Shown one piece after another: positions 1 to 9,720 of a stretch of 57,405 nt of DNA. This stretch comes from Leptospiraceae bacterium (GTDB taxonomy: Bacteria > Spirochaetota > Leptospiria > Leptospirales > Leptospiraceae): assembly GCA_017996175.1 (NCBI GenBank), contig JAGOHK010000017.1, positions 1 through 57,405 on the forward strand. The letters are read 5' to 3'. The stretch's first letter is position 1, and every line of letters starts with the position of its first letter. The translations under genes and the position numbers were made by a program. Below the pieces are notes generated by a model. The model was given only the letters and a program-made list of their open reading frames with translations, had not been told where the DNA came from and searched no databases.

Positions 1-2414
1 CAGTTACAGTTAGCGAGTGGAAGAATGTAAAAAATGGGAATACTTTATTTACATATTATACTTATCTTTCTGAAATTCACTATTTATTTGGGAGTTTTGA
101 AAAGGCTTTTGAGTATTCATTATTAGCCGCACCACTTGAGGGCGGAGTTTTTGGGATGATGCAAATTCCTGAACATATTTTTTTTGATTCTTTGATTTGT
201 GCAAAACTTTTCTTGAAAACTACTGACAAAAAAAAACAGAAAGAATATCGAAAACGTTTAGATAAGAATTTTAAGCGAATGAATAAATGGGGAGAAAATT
301 GCGAAGCGAACTATGGTCATAAATTCCATATTATAAAAGGTTTGATAGAGCAAATAGAGAATAAGACGGATATGGCGCTTGTTTCTTTTGATATAGCCAT
401 TAAATTAGCTAAACAATATGAGTATACATTGGAAGAAGCTTTTACAAATGAATTAATGGCAGATATATGGGGAGGACGGGGAAAAGAGCAATATGCAGAC
501 ATTCATCTATTCGAAGCCCACTACGCCTACAAAAAATGGGGCTGCGAGCCGAAAGTAAAACAACTAGAAGAAAAATATCCAAAACTAAAACGTCATGCGA
601 CAAGTAGTTCTACTTACGATCCTACAATTAGTACAGGCACTACTTCTATTGGCTCGTCTACTACCGGTGGAAGTTTCCTTGATTTGAATACTGTGGTGAA
701 AGCTTCCCAAACACTTTCTGGAGAAATTTATCTGGGCAAACTCCTTGAGAAGATGATGAGGATACTATTTGAAAATGCTGGAGCGGAGAGAGGGTTTTTT
801 ATCTTAAAAGAGAAAGATAGGTTTTTCATTGAAGCGGAAGGTAATGCAAATACGGGAAGTATTTCTGTTTTAGAAGAAAAGCCTTTAGAGGATAATCAAA
901 ATTTGTCTTCGAATATTGTGAACTACGTAGTAAGGACTAAAAGTATAGTATTACTCAATGATGCAGTGAAAAAAGGGATGTTTACAAACGATGAGTATGT
1001 AAAAACAAAACAACCTAAGTCTATTCTTTGTTACCCGGTAGTCAATCAGGGAAATTTGATTGGTGTAGTATATTTGGAAAATAATTTAACTACAGATGCA
1101 TTTACACCTGATCGAGTGGAGATACTAAAAATTCTATCTTCTCAGATTGCAGTGAGTGTAGAAAACTCTTTGTTATACGCTAATTTAGAAGAGAAGGTGG
1201 AGGAGAGAACAAGAGATCTAAATGAGGCGTTAGTGGAAGTCCGTGGACTCAAAGAACAACAAGATGGAGATTATTTCCTGAACACTCTTTTGGTTGAACC
1301 GCTGGGTCAGAACAATGCATTTAGTAAAACCATTGGAATTGATTTTTTGGTGAAGCAGAAGAAAACCTTTTTATTTCGCAGACTAGAATATGAGCTTGGC
1401 GGAGATATTAATATATCGGAAAATGTAGAACTTTTGGGAAAGAAGTATATCTTATTTCTGAATGGAGATGCTATGGGTAAGTCGATTCAAGGAGCGGGTG
1501 GGGTACTGGTACTTGGCACTGTGTTCAAGTCAATTATACAGAGAACTGTTTCTACGGATGCGGGTAAGAGTGTTTATCCTGAGAGATGGCTCAAAAATGC
1601 CTTTATCGAAATGCATAAGGCATTCGAAAGTTTTGATGGATCTATGCTTATGTCTACTGTGTTCGGACTCATTGATGAATTAACGGGAACCTTGTATTTT
1701 ATGAATGCGGAGCATCCTGACATTGTATTGTATCGAGATGGGGTTGCGAGTTTTATCGAAAATCCAAACCAATACCGCAAGTTAGGAACACAGGGGCAAA
1801 CGGGGAGTATTTCCGTTGAGGTGTTTTCTTTAAGACCGGACGATATAATCATTCTCGGTTCGGACGGTCGGGATGATATAATTTTAGGAAAAGATCCTAA
1901 GACTGGAACTGATATTATCAACCAGGACGAGAAGTTATTTTTATCTCATGTGCAGAATGGAGTGGGTGACTTAGAAAGGATTTATGAATCTATACAGTCT
2001 ACTGGTGGGATTATGGATGATTTGTCTCTACTTAGGATTCATTATAAGGGTGTGAAATTAGAAGAAAAAAAATTAGACGATGATTTAAAATTATTGGAAG
2101 ATTATAAAGAGATTGGAAAATTAGATAAATATATAGAATTGGGCGAAAGGGTAATTTCGAATTATCCGCAATTGACGAACTTTTTATTTGAGATGTCCCA
2201 TACCTGTAAGAAATTAGGTCAGTATGAAAAGGCAATTGACTACGGGGAAAGACTTAGGCTTCGAGAACCACTAAATTTTGAGAATCTGATAAATCTAATT
2301 GATTCCTATAATGGGATTGGAAAGAAAGAACGCGCAAAGTCATTATTAAACGCATGTTTGAAAGTAAAACCGGAAAATGAAAGATTACAAAAATTAAAAT
2401 TAGAACTAAATTAA
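1..2414 (+). CDS. GAF-SpoIIE (PP2C) phosphatase with TPR segments, 5'-truncated by window edge
   Basis: The frame is open to the first base of the window, so the true start lies upstream and only the C-terminal part is seen (about 800 codons, 752 of them after the first Met at 156). The first visible part is helical and TPR-like, as at the end of large kinase/AAA/TPR regulators. A GAF domain follows at about residues 180-345 (counting from Met 156), then a short coiled coil (EEKVEERTRDL) and a SpoIIE-type PP2C phosphatase with metal-binding motifs GGDINIS, GDAMGKS and GSDGRDD. The last ~100 residues are TPR-like helices. It probably dephosphorylates an anti-sigma-factor antagonist; a STAS protein is encoded at 36.8 kb, but a link is inference. 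Its phosphatase domain closely resembles that of the HAMP protein at 26.7-28.4 kb (both have DAMGKSxQGAGG). Family assignment is firm; the full architecture cannot be seen. Confidence 0.85.
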   Translation, partial: VTVSEWKNVKNGNTLFTYYTYLSEIHYLFGSFEKAFEYSLLAAPLEGGVFGMMQIPEHIFFDSLICAKLFLKTTDKKKQKEYRKRLDKNFKRMNKWGENCEANYGHKFHIIKGLIEQIENKTDMALVSFDIAIKLAKQYEYTLEEAFTNELMADIWGGRGKEQYADIHLFEAHYAYKKWGCEPKVKQLEEKYPKLKRHATSSSTYDPTISTGTTSIGSSTTGGSFLDLNTVVKASQTLSGEIYLGKLLEKMMRILFENAGAERGFFILKEKDRFFIEAEGNANTGSISVLEEKPLEDNQNLSSNIVNYVVRTKSIVLLNDAVKKGMFTNDEYVKTKQPKSILCYPVVNQGNLIGVVYLENNLTTDAFTPDRVEILKILSSQIAVSVENSLLYANLEEKVEERTRDLNEALVEVRGLKEQQDGDYFLNTLLVEPLGQNNAFSKTIGIDFLVKQKKTFLFRRLEYELGGDINISENVELLGKKYILFLNGDAMGKSIQGAGGVLVLGTVFKSIIQRTVSTDAGKSVYPERWLKNAFIEMHKAFESFDGSMLMSTVFGLIDELTGTLYFMNAEHPDIVLYRDGVASFIENPNQYRKLGTQGQTGSISVEVFSLRPDDIIILGSDGRDDIILGKDPKTGTDIINQDEKLFLSHVQNGVGDLERIYESIQSTGGIMDDLSLLRIHYKGVKLEEKKLDDDLKLLEDYKEIGKLDKYIELGERVISNYPQLTNFLFEMSHTCKKLGQYEKAIDYGERLRLREPLNFENLINLIDSYNGIGKKERAKSLLNACLKVKPENERLQKLKLELN

Positions 2415-2445
2415 TGTGAGTTCTAACCAAGATTTTATAGTATTT

Positions 2446-2463
2446 GAGACCCCCGACATCGCT
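2446..2463. repeat. Fragment resembling the inverted-repeat element at 46.0 kb
   Basis: The 18 bases from 2446 match 46035-46052 at 15 of 18 positions (GAGAYYCCCGAYATCGCT), and the neighbouring TGAGACCCCC is the reverse complement of GGGGGTCTCA at 46018-46027. It is probably a decayed fragment of the element between narK and nirB. The evidence is short and could be chance. Confidence 0.35.
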
Positions 2464-2490
2464 CAATGCTGTACAATTAAGAAAAACATT

Positions 2491-2676
2491 TAAAGATTAC
2501 CACCGATGGACAGGCGAAGGCGTAGGTCGCGAATACTGAGCGAAGGGGATAGACACCGATAAAAGATACGATATTGTTTTAATATTCGTGATTTGGTATG
2601 AATCCATATCGTTTTTTATCGTTCTTTTATCAGTGTTAACACATTCGATAAAATCAGTGCAAGTCGGTGGTAATCA
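2491..2676. repeat. Dispersed palindromic repeat, copy A (hybrid)
   Basis: The left end is GATTACCACCGATGGACA and the right end GTCGGTGGTAATCAG. The core (GATACGATATTG...CCATATCGTTTTTTATCG) runs in the opposite orientation to copies C and E. After the left end it carries a ~37-bp module (GAAGGCGTAGGTCGCGA...AGCGAAGGGG) whose relative is in copy H, and before the right end the segment CAGTGCAAGTC, which recurs in copy D. It fills most of the 405-bp gap between the phosphatase and the chemotaxis receptor; I see no gene in the rest of that gap. Confidence 0.8.
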
Positions 2677-2819
2677 GCTTATTATTATTTGCTGGTAAGA
2701 TTATGGTAAGAGGTAGGTTTTTGCCTATTGAACTCAAGGTTAATTCTTTGAATCACTGCTGTTTTTTGAACTCAAAAAAATGCCCTAAATTGGACTTAGA
2801 TACCGATATTTAATCTATC

Positions 2820-4547
2820 ATGATGATTGAGTTGCTACAACAAAATAAATCCAGTATTAAAAAAACTCTTATAGTTTCTTTTATAATCATAAATACACTA
2901 ACACTATTGTTTGCTGGGTTTACCATTTATCAGATGAATAGGATGCATGATAATACAGTGAAAGCGGCTAATGAACTATTGCCGGTAGTGATTGAAATTA
3001 GCTTTTTAAATGGAAATATTTCGGATTACCGATTAGTTGAGTTTACTCATATTGCCACAGAATCTGATAAGGAAATGGCGGAGCAGGAAGAAAAATTAAT
3101 TAAAATCAAGGAAAGGATCAAAAAAAATTTTACAATCATCAGTGAAATTATGAAAGATCCAAATGCACTTACGATGTATACTGAATTTCAGTCTCGTTGG
3201 GATGCTTATAAACTTGAGTCTAATGAAGTGCTGGAATTATCTAGAAAAAAATTGACCCTTGATGCAGAAATAAAAATTAAAACTTCTGCCCGCCTAAAAT
3301 ATAATTCAGCTAAAGAAACTCTAAATAAATTAAATGAATTAACCAATACTATTGCAAAAGAATCCAGTGCTTCTAGTAATGTTCAGTTTGCTTCTACACT
3401 TTCTGTGATTACATTTGCTACTTTAATTATTACTGGAATTATTTTATTTCTTAGTTTTAATACCATTCGAAATATTATCAAACCTTTAGAAGTTGCGATG
3501 GATGTAGTTTCAAAATTATCGCAAGGTGATTTTACCGTTGAGATAGATATAAATAAAAATGATGAACTCGGGAAAATGTTACTTGGTATTCATAATATGG
3601 TGGAGCACCTCAGTGGATCCATTGTCCAGATTCGAAAACTTTCCTCCGAAATAGCAAAGTCTTCTACTAAATTAGGGTCAGTTTCTTCTAACTTAAATCT
3701 TTCTTCGCAAGATATGGCATCTTCTTCGGAAGAGTCTTCTGCGGCTATTGAAGAGTTAACCTCTTCTTTGGATAATGTGGCTGATAGTATTGGAATTCAA
3801 ACTAGAAATATGCAAGAGATAGATTCCAATATAAAGTCCATGAATACTTCTATTTTGGAAATTAAAAATGCTGCGGATAAATTATCTCAAATTTCTAATG
3901 ACTCAGCTAAAAAAGCGACTAGTGGAGAATTGATTGCAAACGATACAATCATCGCAATGGATAAAATAAAAGAAAGTTCTTCTAAAATTACTGAGATTGT
4001 TAAGTTAATTTCTGAAATATCTTCTCAGACAAATTTACTCGCTCTCAATGCGGCGATTGAAGCAGCTAGAGCGGGAGAAGCAGGAAAAGGTTTCGCAGTA
4101 GTAGCCGATAGTATTACTAAGCTTGCTGATAGAACCGTTCATGGTGTAAAACAAATTCAAAATTTAATTTACTCAACAGAAAAAGCGATTACAGATGGTT
4201 ACAATAAAGTAGGAGAAGTTGCTGGAATTTTGAAAGGAATTATTGCAAGTGTGAATAATATTAATAATTCTGTGAAAGGTGTAATCATTGCAGTAAACCA
4301 ACAAGTAGAAAATGCAAACCGTATAGCGACTAACGCTGAAAAAGTTACAAGCCTATCCAGAGAAATCGAAACCGCCTCTATGGAACAAAAAAATGGGATT
4401 GCAGAAATCAACCAAAGTATTGTAAGTGTGTCTAGTACTGCACAAACAGTTTCTGCCGAAGCATCCAGTCTCAAAGAACTTTCGGATTTATTTACCGAAA
4501 AATCTAACGCTCTAGAAAAGAGTGTAGATTTTTTTAAAGTTCGCTGA
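2820..4547 (+). CDS. Methyl-accepting chemotaxis protein
   Basis: This is a membrane chemoreceptor that would control CheA/CheW. TM1 spans about residues 15-38, a helical periplasmic sensor of ~150 residues follows, TM2 is about 193-214 and HAMP about 215-267. The long cytoplasmic coiled coil has the highly conserved hairpin tip near residue 408 ([18 protein letters not shown]). The periplasmic part looks like a four-helix bundle, with no small-molecule pocket that I recognise. The protein ends in DFFKVR, so it lacks a C-terminal CheR/CheB tethering pentapeptide. The 3' end overlaps the convergent hydrolase gene by 14 bp and contains a terminator-like hairpin. Two adjacent Met codons at 2820 and 2823 are both possible starts. 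The ligand is unknown. Confidence 0.95.
   Translation: MMIELLQQNKSSIKKTLIVSFIIINTLTLLFAGFTIYQMNRMHDNTVKAANELLPVVIEISFLNGNISDYRLVEFTHIATESDKEMAEQEEKLIKIKERIKKNFTIISEIMKDPNALTMYTEFQSRWDAYKLESNEVLELSRKKLTLDAEIKIKTSARLKYNSAKETLNKLNELTNTIAKESSASSNVQFASTLSVITFATLIITGIILFLSFNTIRNIIKPLEVAMDVVSKLSQGDFTVEIDINKNDELGKMLLGIHNMVEHLSGSIVQIRKLSSEIAKSSTKLGSVSSNLNLSSQDMASSSEESSAAIEELTSSLDNVADSIGIQTRNMQEIDSNIKSMNTSILEIKNAADKLSQISNDSAKKATSGELIANDTIIAMDKIKESSSKITEIVKLISEISSQTNLLALNAAIEAARAGEAGKGFAVVADSITKLADRTVHGVKQIQNLIYSTEKAITDGYNKVGEVAGILKGIIASVNNINNSVKGVIIAVNQQVENANRIATNAEKVTSLSREIETASMEQKNGIAEINQSIVSVSSTAQTVSAEASSLKELSDLFTEKSNALEKSVDFFKVR
4507..4535 (+). terminator. Intrinsic terminator inside the end of the chemoreceptor gene
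   Basis: ACGCTCT (4507-4513) pairs with AGAGTGT (4519-4525) around a 5-nt loop, with one G-T pair, and is followed by AGA and seven T (4529-4535). It lies wholly within the last codons of the receptor gene, as expected where two convergent genes overlap and there is no spacer for a terminator. Confidence 0.6.
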
Positions 4548-5298
4548 TAAACTTAGAAACAATCTCTAAAAATTCTTTCGAATGAGTGTAATGTAAATAA
4601 TGCCCTGCTTGTTTTATTGTTTGGATTTTTGAGTTTGGGAAAAATTTATTAATTAATTCTAAGTCTTTCGAGTTTATATATTCAGAAATTTCCCCTAATA
4701 CGAATAAACATTTTTTAGGAAACTGCATGTTATCCGCTAAGTTTAGATTTAGTGCGTTCTCTGATTTTTTTAAAGTTTCTACGTTGAGTTTCCATTTGTA
4801 CCCGGTGTCTATTTTTTCTAAATTCATCTGGAGAAATTGACGGATGAAAGTATCCGGAAGAATATGCGCCATCTCTTCGTCTATTTTTTGTCTGGATTCA
4901 AAGTTGGATACGTTCATACCAAGTGCGTTAAATTCTGCCTCGTAATTCACTCGATAAGACCTAGGTGCTATATCTACCACGATTAGAGAATGAATCAATT
5001 CAGGATACTTTAACGCGAAAGTTAAAGCATTTAACCCGCCCATAGAGTGACCAAGTAGAATTGGCTTTTCTATATTATGCTCATCTATAAATTCTTTTAG
5101 ATCAAGGACTAACTCGTCTATCGTATGAGTTTCAGAGTGGGGGGAATCACCGTGGTTTCGCACATCAATCGAATAGACATAGACTAATTTATTCAATTCC
5201 TTTGCATTGCTAATCCAATTTTTAGAAGAGCCAAAAAGTCCATGAATAATAATGAGTGGTCTTTGCTGATTTGGGTATTCTCTATAAAATAATTTCAT
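4534..5298 (-). CDS. Alpha/beta-hydrolase fold esterase (YbfF-like)
   Basis: This 254-residue alpha/beta hydrolase is probably a cytoplasmic carboxylesterase or thioesterase. The oxyanion region HGLFGSSKNW is near residue 19, the nucleophile elbow is GHSMGG with Ser85, and the catalytic His lies in QAGHYLHY near residue 233. The motif NHGDSPHS near residue 48 is typical of the YbfF/PF00561 group. The length fits the family and no signal peptide is present. The gene converges on and overlaps the chemoreceptor gene by 14 bp, and its start is separated from the divergent LOG gene by 113 bp. The substrate cannot be deduced. It is not obviously linked to either neighbour. Confidence 0.88.
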   Translation of the reverse strand: MKLFYREYPNQQRPLIIIHGLFGSSKNWISNAKELNKLVYVYSIDVRNHGDSPHSETHTIDELVLDLKEFIDEHNIEKPILLGHSMGGLNALTFALKYPELIHSLIVVDIAPRSYRVNYEAEFNALGMNVSNFESRQKIDEEMAHILPDTFIRQFLQMNLEKIDTGYKWKLNVETLKKSENALNLNLADNMQFPKKCLFVLGEISEYINSKDLELINKFFPNSKIQTIKQAGHYLHYTHSKEFLEIVSKFISEL

Positions 5299-5411
5299 AA
5301 TACCAAGATTGTATCTGTTTCTAGTTAGGCAAGATTTCCCTAATTAGAAAATAATAGTTTACTCAGAAAATTTCACTTTCCTTTTACACTAGACTTTTAC
5401 AATCATACAGT

Positions 5412-5951
5412 ATGAAAAAAGTCTGTGTTTTTTGTGGCGCACATCCGGGAGATAATCCTATTTATCACGAGAGTGCAAAGAGTTTAGGGGAAATTTTGAG
5501 CAGAGAGAATATTGGTCTAGTTTACGGTGGTGCAAGCATTGGGATAATGGGTGAAGTTGCGAATGCTGTTCTCGAGTCTGGTGGAGACGTTACCGGAGTC
5601 ATTACAGAATATTTGATGCCAATAGAAGGGCATAAAGGTCTCAATGATTTACATATTGTAAAAGATATGCATACTAGAAAATCTATGATGTACCAATTAT
5701 CAGATGGCTTTGCAATGTTACCCGGTGGGATTGGAACTTTGGAAGAATTTTTTGAAATTTTTACATGGGCACAATTAAAGTTTCATAATAAACCGATTGG
5801 TGTTTTAAATACGGCAGGTTACTATACAAAGTTAATACGATTTCTGCATCATATTGCAGATGAGAATTTTATGAAACGAGAGCAATTGGAATTATTTTTT
5901 GTAGCGGATACACCTGATAAACTGATAAAAGGCTTTCAAGAAAGATTCTAA
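5412..5951 (+). CDS. LOG-family nucleoside 5'-monophosphate phosphoribohydrolase
   Basis: A 179-residue member of the lysine-decarboxylase-like (TIGR00730/LOG) family. These Rossmann-fold enzymes hydrolyse the N-glycosidic bond of cytokinin or purine nucleoside 5'-monophosphates and release ribose 5-phosphate. The signature PGGIGTLEE starts at residue 104, HTRKSMM is at 87-93 (the conserved Arg/Lys region) and GGASIGIMG is near 39. The length is normal. The old annotation lysine decarboxylase is wrong for this family. The gene stands alone between a divergent hydrolase and the GGDEF/EAL gene, so context gives no pathway. The physiological substrate in bacteria without cytokinin signalling is unclear. 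Confidence 0.92.
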   Translation: MKKVCVFCGAHPGDNPIYHESAKSLGEILSRENIGLVYGGASIGIMGEVANAVLESGGDVTGVITEYLMPIEGHKGLNDLHIVKDMHTRKSMMYQLSDGFAMLPGGIGTLEEFFEIFTWAQLKFHNKPIGVLNTAGYYTKLIRFLHHIADENFMKREQLELFFVADTPDKLIKGFQERF

Positions 5952-6153
5952 ATATTTTTTTGGGGTAATATTAAATTGTCTCTACTTACCATAGTTTTCC
6001 TTGTATTACTTTGGGTTAACTATTTAAACGGATTTTTTTTGCTTTGCAATATGCAGGAATAGAAAAAGAGTTTTGTATTGATTAATGTTTAAAATTCAGG
6101 AATTGTGGTAAATCTCAGGTAATATTCTAGATTCAATTATTTTTTAAGAAATC

Positions 6154-8574
6154 ATGACAAATAAAAAAATTCTTTTAGTCGAAGACGAAATCATCATTGC
6201 AATGGCAGAGATGGCTGTTCTAAAAAAAAATCATTATGAAGTTCTTCATGCCGAAACTGGCGAGGCTGCCATTCGCATTCTAAATAATGATTCTTCCATC
6301 AATCTTATTCTAATGGATTTTGCTCTCGGTCAGGGAATGTCGGGAGCCGAAACTGCTGAGGAAATTTTAAAAACTAAAAATATACCAATTATTTTTCTTA
6401 CTTCTCATTTCGAAAAAGATATTGTTGAGAGAATAAGACATATTAACCGCTACGGTTATGTAATTAAAAATTCTGGTGAAACATTTCTAATTTCATCCAT
6501 TGAAATGGCTTTGGGGTTATTTGAAGCTCAGCGAAAAACAGAGGAAAGCGAAGAGCGTTTTCGTGTAATGGCAGACTCTGCTCCTGTTTTAATTTGGATT
6601 ACGGATGCAAATAAAGAATGCACCTATATAAATAAAAGATGGCTAAATTTTCGAGGAAGAACTTTAGAGGAAGAGTTAGGGCAGGGATGGCTTGAGGGTA
6701 TTCATCCTGATGATTCCGAAAAAATCCATAAACAAATAAATGGTTTTTTTAATGAACGCAAAGCATTTGAATTAGAATATCGAGTAATGCAATTTGATGG
6801 AAAATACCGGTGGATTTTAAATAGAGGTGTTCCTCGAATTTCGGATGATGGATACTTCAATGGGTTTATCGGATCTGCTTTAGACTTTACGGAAATGAAA
6901 TTGCAAGAAGATACTTTGCGTCAGGCGGCAGCAGTATTTGATAACACTACGGAGGGGCTTCTCATTACCGATGAAAAAGGATTTATTAAAGCGGTTAATC
7001 CTGCATTTACCGCTGTAACCGGTTATACCTTAGAGGATATTGAAAATAAGACTCCCCGCATTTTGAATTCAGGAAAACAGGACAAATCATTTTATGAAGA
7101 AATGTGGAATAGCCTTTTAACTACTGGTAAGTGGAGAGGTGAAATTTGGAATAGGCGAAAGAACGGAGAAGTATATCCTGAATTACTCGGAATTAGTGCA
7201 GTTAAGGATAATCAAAATAATACGCTCAGGTATGTAGGTGTGTTTTCGGATATCACTAAAATAAAAGCAGCCCAAGATGATTTAGATTTCCTAGCTCATC
7301 ATGATTGGCTTACCAATCTTCCAAATCGCCTTATGTTTCAGTCTAGACTCAAACATTCTATGAGCCGTATTGAGCCGGGAAAGAGGCTCGCCATACTTTT
7401 AATTGATTTGGATCGTTTTAAAGATGTAAATGATATTTACGGTCATCCACTGGGAGATGAAGTATTGCAACTAACGTCTATTCGAATGTTTCAAAATATA
7501 TCGGAACGAGATACACTTGCTCGACTAGGTGGAGATGAGTTTATTGTTTTGATAGAAGACTTAGATGTTCTAGAAAAAGCAGGTCGAATTGCGCAGGAAT
7601 TATTGGATGCAATCAAAGAGCCATTTCACTTAACCAATGGAGTAGAAGTTTTTTTAGGGGCAAGTATCGGAATTAGTATTTACCCAGACCAAGGACAATC
7701 TGTAGATGAAATATTTCAACATGCAGATGCCGCACTCTACCAAGCAAAAAAAGAAGGAAAAGGAATTTTCCGCTATTATAATTCGAGCATAACATCTATG
7801 ATCCGCAACCGTCTATCTATTGAAACCAGACTACGCAAAGCCATAGATAGGGGCGAATTATTAGTATACTTTCAACCACAAGTTGAAATAACTACTGGAG
7901 CAATTGTCGGAGCGGAAGCACTTGTCAGATGGAAGGATCCGGTAAATGGATTTATTTCTCCGGCTGAATTTATTCCTATCGCAGAGGAAAGTGGAATCAT
8001 TGGCTCAATTGGTGAATGGGTATTAAGACAAGTATGCGCAATCGGTTACAAATGGCAACAGGAAGGATTAAAATTAGTCCCACTTGCTGTAAATTTATCT
8101 CCTAGACAATTTATTTATGGAAACGTTATATCTTTGGTAGAAAAGTCATTAAAAGAATCGAACTTTCCTGCGGAATTTTTAGAATTAGAAATTACGGAAA
8201 GTGCTCTTATGGATAGAGAAGAAGAAGCTATTCGAATATTAAAACAACTTAGATCCATGAATATTAAATTAGCAATTGACGATTTTGGTACCGGTTACTC
8301 TTCCTTAGCCCACTTGAAGCGGTTTCCGTTAGATACCCTCAAAATTGATAAAAGTTTTGTAGATGATATACCAGAGAACCAGGACGATAAGGAAATCGCC
8401 GCAACGATAATTGCAATGGGTCATACTCTTAGATTAAGAGTTTTAGCTGAAGGGGTAGAGACAAAAGAACAATTGGAATTTTTAAAGTCCTGTGGTTGTG
8501 ATCTGTATCAGGGGTTTTTTAAAAGTAAACCTATTCCGGCAGAAGAATTTGTAAAATTTTTATCTAAGGAATAA
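6154..8574 (+). CDS. Response regulator with PAS-PAS-GGDEF-EAL output
   Basis: An 806-residue cytoplasmic c-di-GMP turnover protein. It has a receiver domain (about 4-125; acidic VEDE at 9-12, phospho-acceptor Asp55, Thr83 region, Lys105), two PAS domains (about 130-255 and 255-375), a GGDEF domain with intact GGDEF at 459-463 and an EAL domain with EAL at 588-590, NLSPRQF, DDFGTGYSS from 709 and AEGVE. The allosteric I-site position reads SERD instead of RxxD, so product inhibition of the cyclase may be lost. Both catalytic motifs look intact, so it could make or degrade c-di-GMP depending on its input; this cannot be decided from sequence. No cognate histidine kinase is adjacent. The HEAT-like gene begins 4 bp downstream, so the two are probably co-transcribed. 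Confidence 0.95.
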   Translation: MTNKKILLVEDEIIIAMAEMAVLKKNHYEVLHAETGEAAIRILNNDSSINLILMDFALGQGMSGAETAEEILKTKNIPIIFLTSHFEKDIVERIRHINRYGYVIKNSGETFLISSIEMALGLFEAQRKTEESEERFRVMADSAPVLIWITDANKECTYINKRWLNFRGRTLEEELGQGWLEGIHPDDSEKIHKQINGFFNERKAFELEYRVMQFDGKYRWILNRGVPRISDDGYFNGFIGSALDFTEMKLQEDTLRQAAAVFDNTTEGLLITDEKGFIKAVNPAFTAVTGYTLEDIENKTPRILNSGKQDKSFYEEMWNSLLTTGKWRGEIWNRRKNGEVYPELLGISAVKDNQNNTLRYVGVFSDITKIKAAQDDLDFLAHHDWLTNLPNRLMFQSRLKHSMSRIEPGKRLAILLIDLDRFKDVNDIYGHPLGDEVLQLTSIRMFQNISERDTLARLGGDEFIVLIEDLDVLEKAGRIAQELLDAIKEPFHLTNGVEVFLGASIGISIYPDQGQSVDEIFQHADAALYQAKKEGKGIFRYYNSSITSMIRNRLSIETRLRKAIDRGELLVYFQPQVEITTGAIVGAEALVRWKDPVNGFISPAEFIPIAEESGIIGSIGEWVLRQVCAIGYKWQQEGLKLVPLAVNLSPRQFIYGNVISLVEKSLKESNFPAEFLELEITESALMDREEEAIRILKQLRSMNIKLAIDDFGTGYSSLAHLKRFPLDTLKIDKSFVDDIPENQDDKEIAATIIAMGHTLRLRVLAEGVETKEQLEFLKSCGCDLYQGFFKSKPIPAEEFVKFLSKE

Positions 8575-8578
8575 TCTT

Positions 8579-9718
8579 ATGAAATTCATAGTAGAAAAAA
8601 AAAGACTCTTAGAACTTATTTCCGATCCTGATGCAGGTTTAAAAGCGCATAAATTACTCGCTTATTCTTTTTCAGAAGAAGAAGGTGTATTTCGAACTGT
8701 ATTAGAACTCCTTTTAAAAGAAGTGAAAGAAAAAGACTTTGCCTCTTATGAGGTGTTAGTCATCACTAATTTACTCAGAAATTATACCCTGTCAATTAGT
8801 GATATACCTATCCTACTAGATATTTTAAGAGAAGTTCAAAAGAATATATCAGAACCCAAACTTCATTTTGCTGGAATTTTTACTTTAATCATGCTTTCTC
8901 TCAAATTAGATTTTACTCTTCTCAAGAAAAACAAATCGATTTATGGTGAAGATGAAATTGGGACTCATATCTGGGAATATGTGGAATGGATTGAAGAAAA
9001 TAGAAACGGAAATACTGAGGAGTTACAGGAAGAGCTAATTTCTATTACCCGTAAGCTTTCAGAATTGATTTCTCAAGATAAAACAGAAACTACCTCTGAT
9101 GAAATTTTAGAAGATTTAGAAGAACAAATCACTGATTTTAAAAGTTTAATGTCAACAAAGCAAAATGAGTATTATCCTCTAATATATAATTCCCTTAAAG
9201 AGCTTACAGACACAGACAATTATGTTTTGCAGGATTTATCGATTGAAATGGCTGGAATTTGGAAGGCAAAAAATACCATTCCCTTACTTGTTGAAATAAC
9301 GCGTGTTGCCGATCCAGAACTCAGCGTATACCAACAAACCGTGGATGCGCTTTCTTTTATGCAGGCTGAAGAAATTTTTCCATTTGCAGATGATATGTTT
9401 CGGTTTCAGGAAGATTCCAGAGTTTCCTTTGCGGAAATTTTAGGGCATTACCCATACACTGAGTCGGAAGAAATTTTACTCAAATACCTATACAAAGAAA
9501 AAGATAAGGATATTGTAACTCTTTGTGCATGGGGTTTGTCGAATCTGTTTTCGCTAAAAGGTGCAACTGCGATAAAGGAAGTTGCGGATAAGGGCAAACT
9601 TAATCCAGAAATGATTACTTTAAATGAAATACTTCTTCCAATTTATATTTATCACAAACTTCCCATTCCAGATTGGATGAGAGTGGTTGAAATACATAAT
9701 CATAATCACCACCACTAG
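8579..9718 (+). CDS. HEAT-repeat-like protein, function unknown
   Basis: A 379-residue soluble protein predicted to be almost entirely alpha-helical. Helical pairs at about 200-345 (for example VLQDLSIEMAGIW and IVTLCAWGLSNLF) look like HEAT/Armadillo repeats, which serve as protein-binding scaffolds. It has no signal peptide or transmembrane segment. The C terminus is His-rich (HNHNHHH), which might bind metal or be incidental. The gene starts 4 bp after the GGDEF/EAL gene, so it may be a partner or effector of that protein; this is inference from coupling only. It converges with the next gene across a 2-bp gap. I do not recognise a specific family. Confidence 0.75.
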   Translation: MKFIVEKKRLLELISDPDAGLKAHKLLAYSFSEEEGVFRTVLELLLKEVKEKDFASYEVLVITNLLRNYTLSISDIPILLDILREVQKNISEPKLHFAGIFTLIMLSLKLDFTLLKKNKSIYGEDEIGTHIWEYVEWIEENRNGNTEELQEELISITRKLSELISQDKTETTSDEILEDLEEQITDFKSLMSTKQNEYYPLIYNSLKELTDTDNYVLQDLSIEMAGIWKAKNTIPLLVEITRVADPELSVYQQTVDALSFMQAEEIFPFADDMFRFQEDSRVSFAEILGHYPYTESEEILLKYLYKEKDKDIVTLCAWGLSNLFSLKGATAIKEVADKGKLNPEMITLNEILLPIYIYHKLPIPDWMRVVEIHNHNHHH

Positions 9719-9720
9719 AA

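Noticed and set aside
9699..9718. HNHNHHH tail as a cloning tag artefact
   Set aside because: The codons are mixed (CAT/CAC/AAT) and the surrounding DNA is genomic; natural His-rich tails occur in this phylum.
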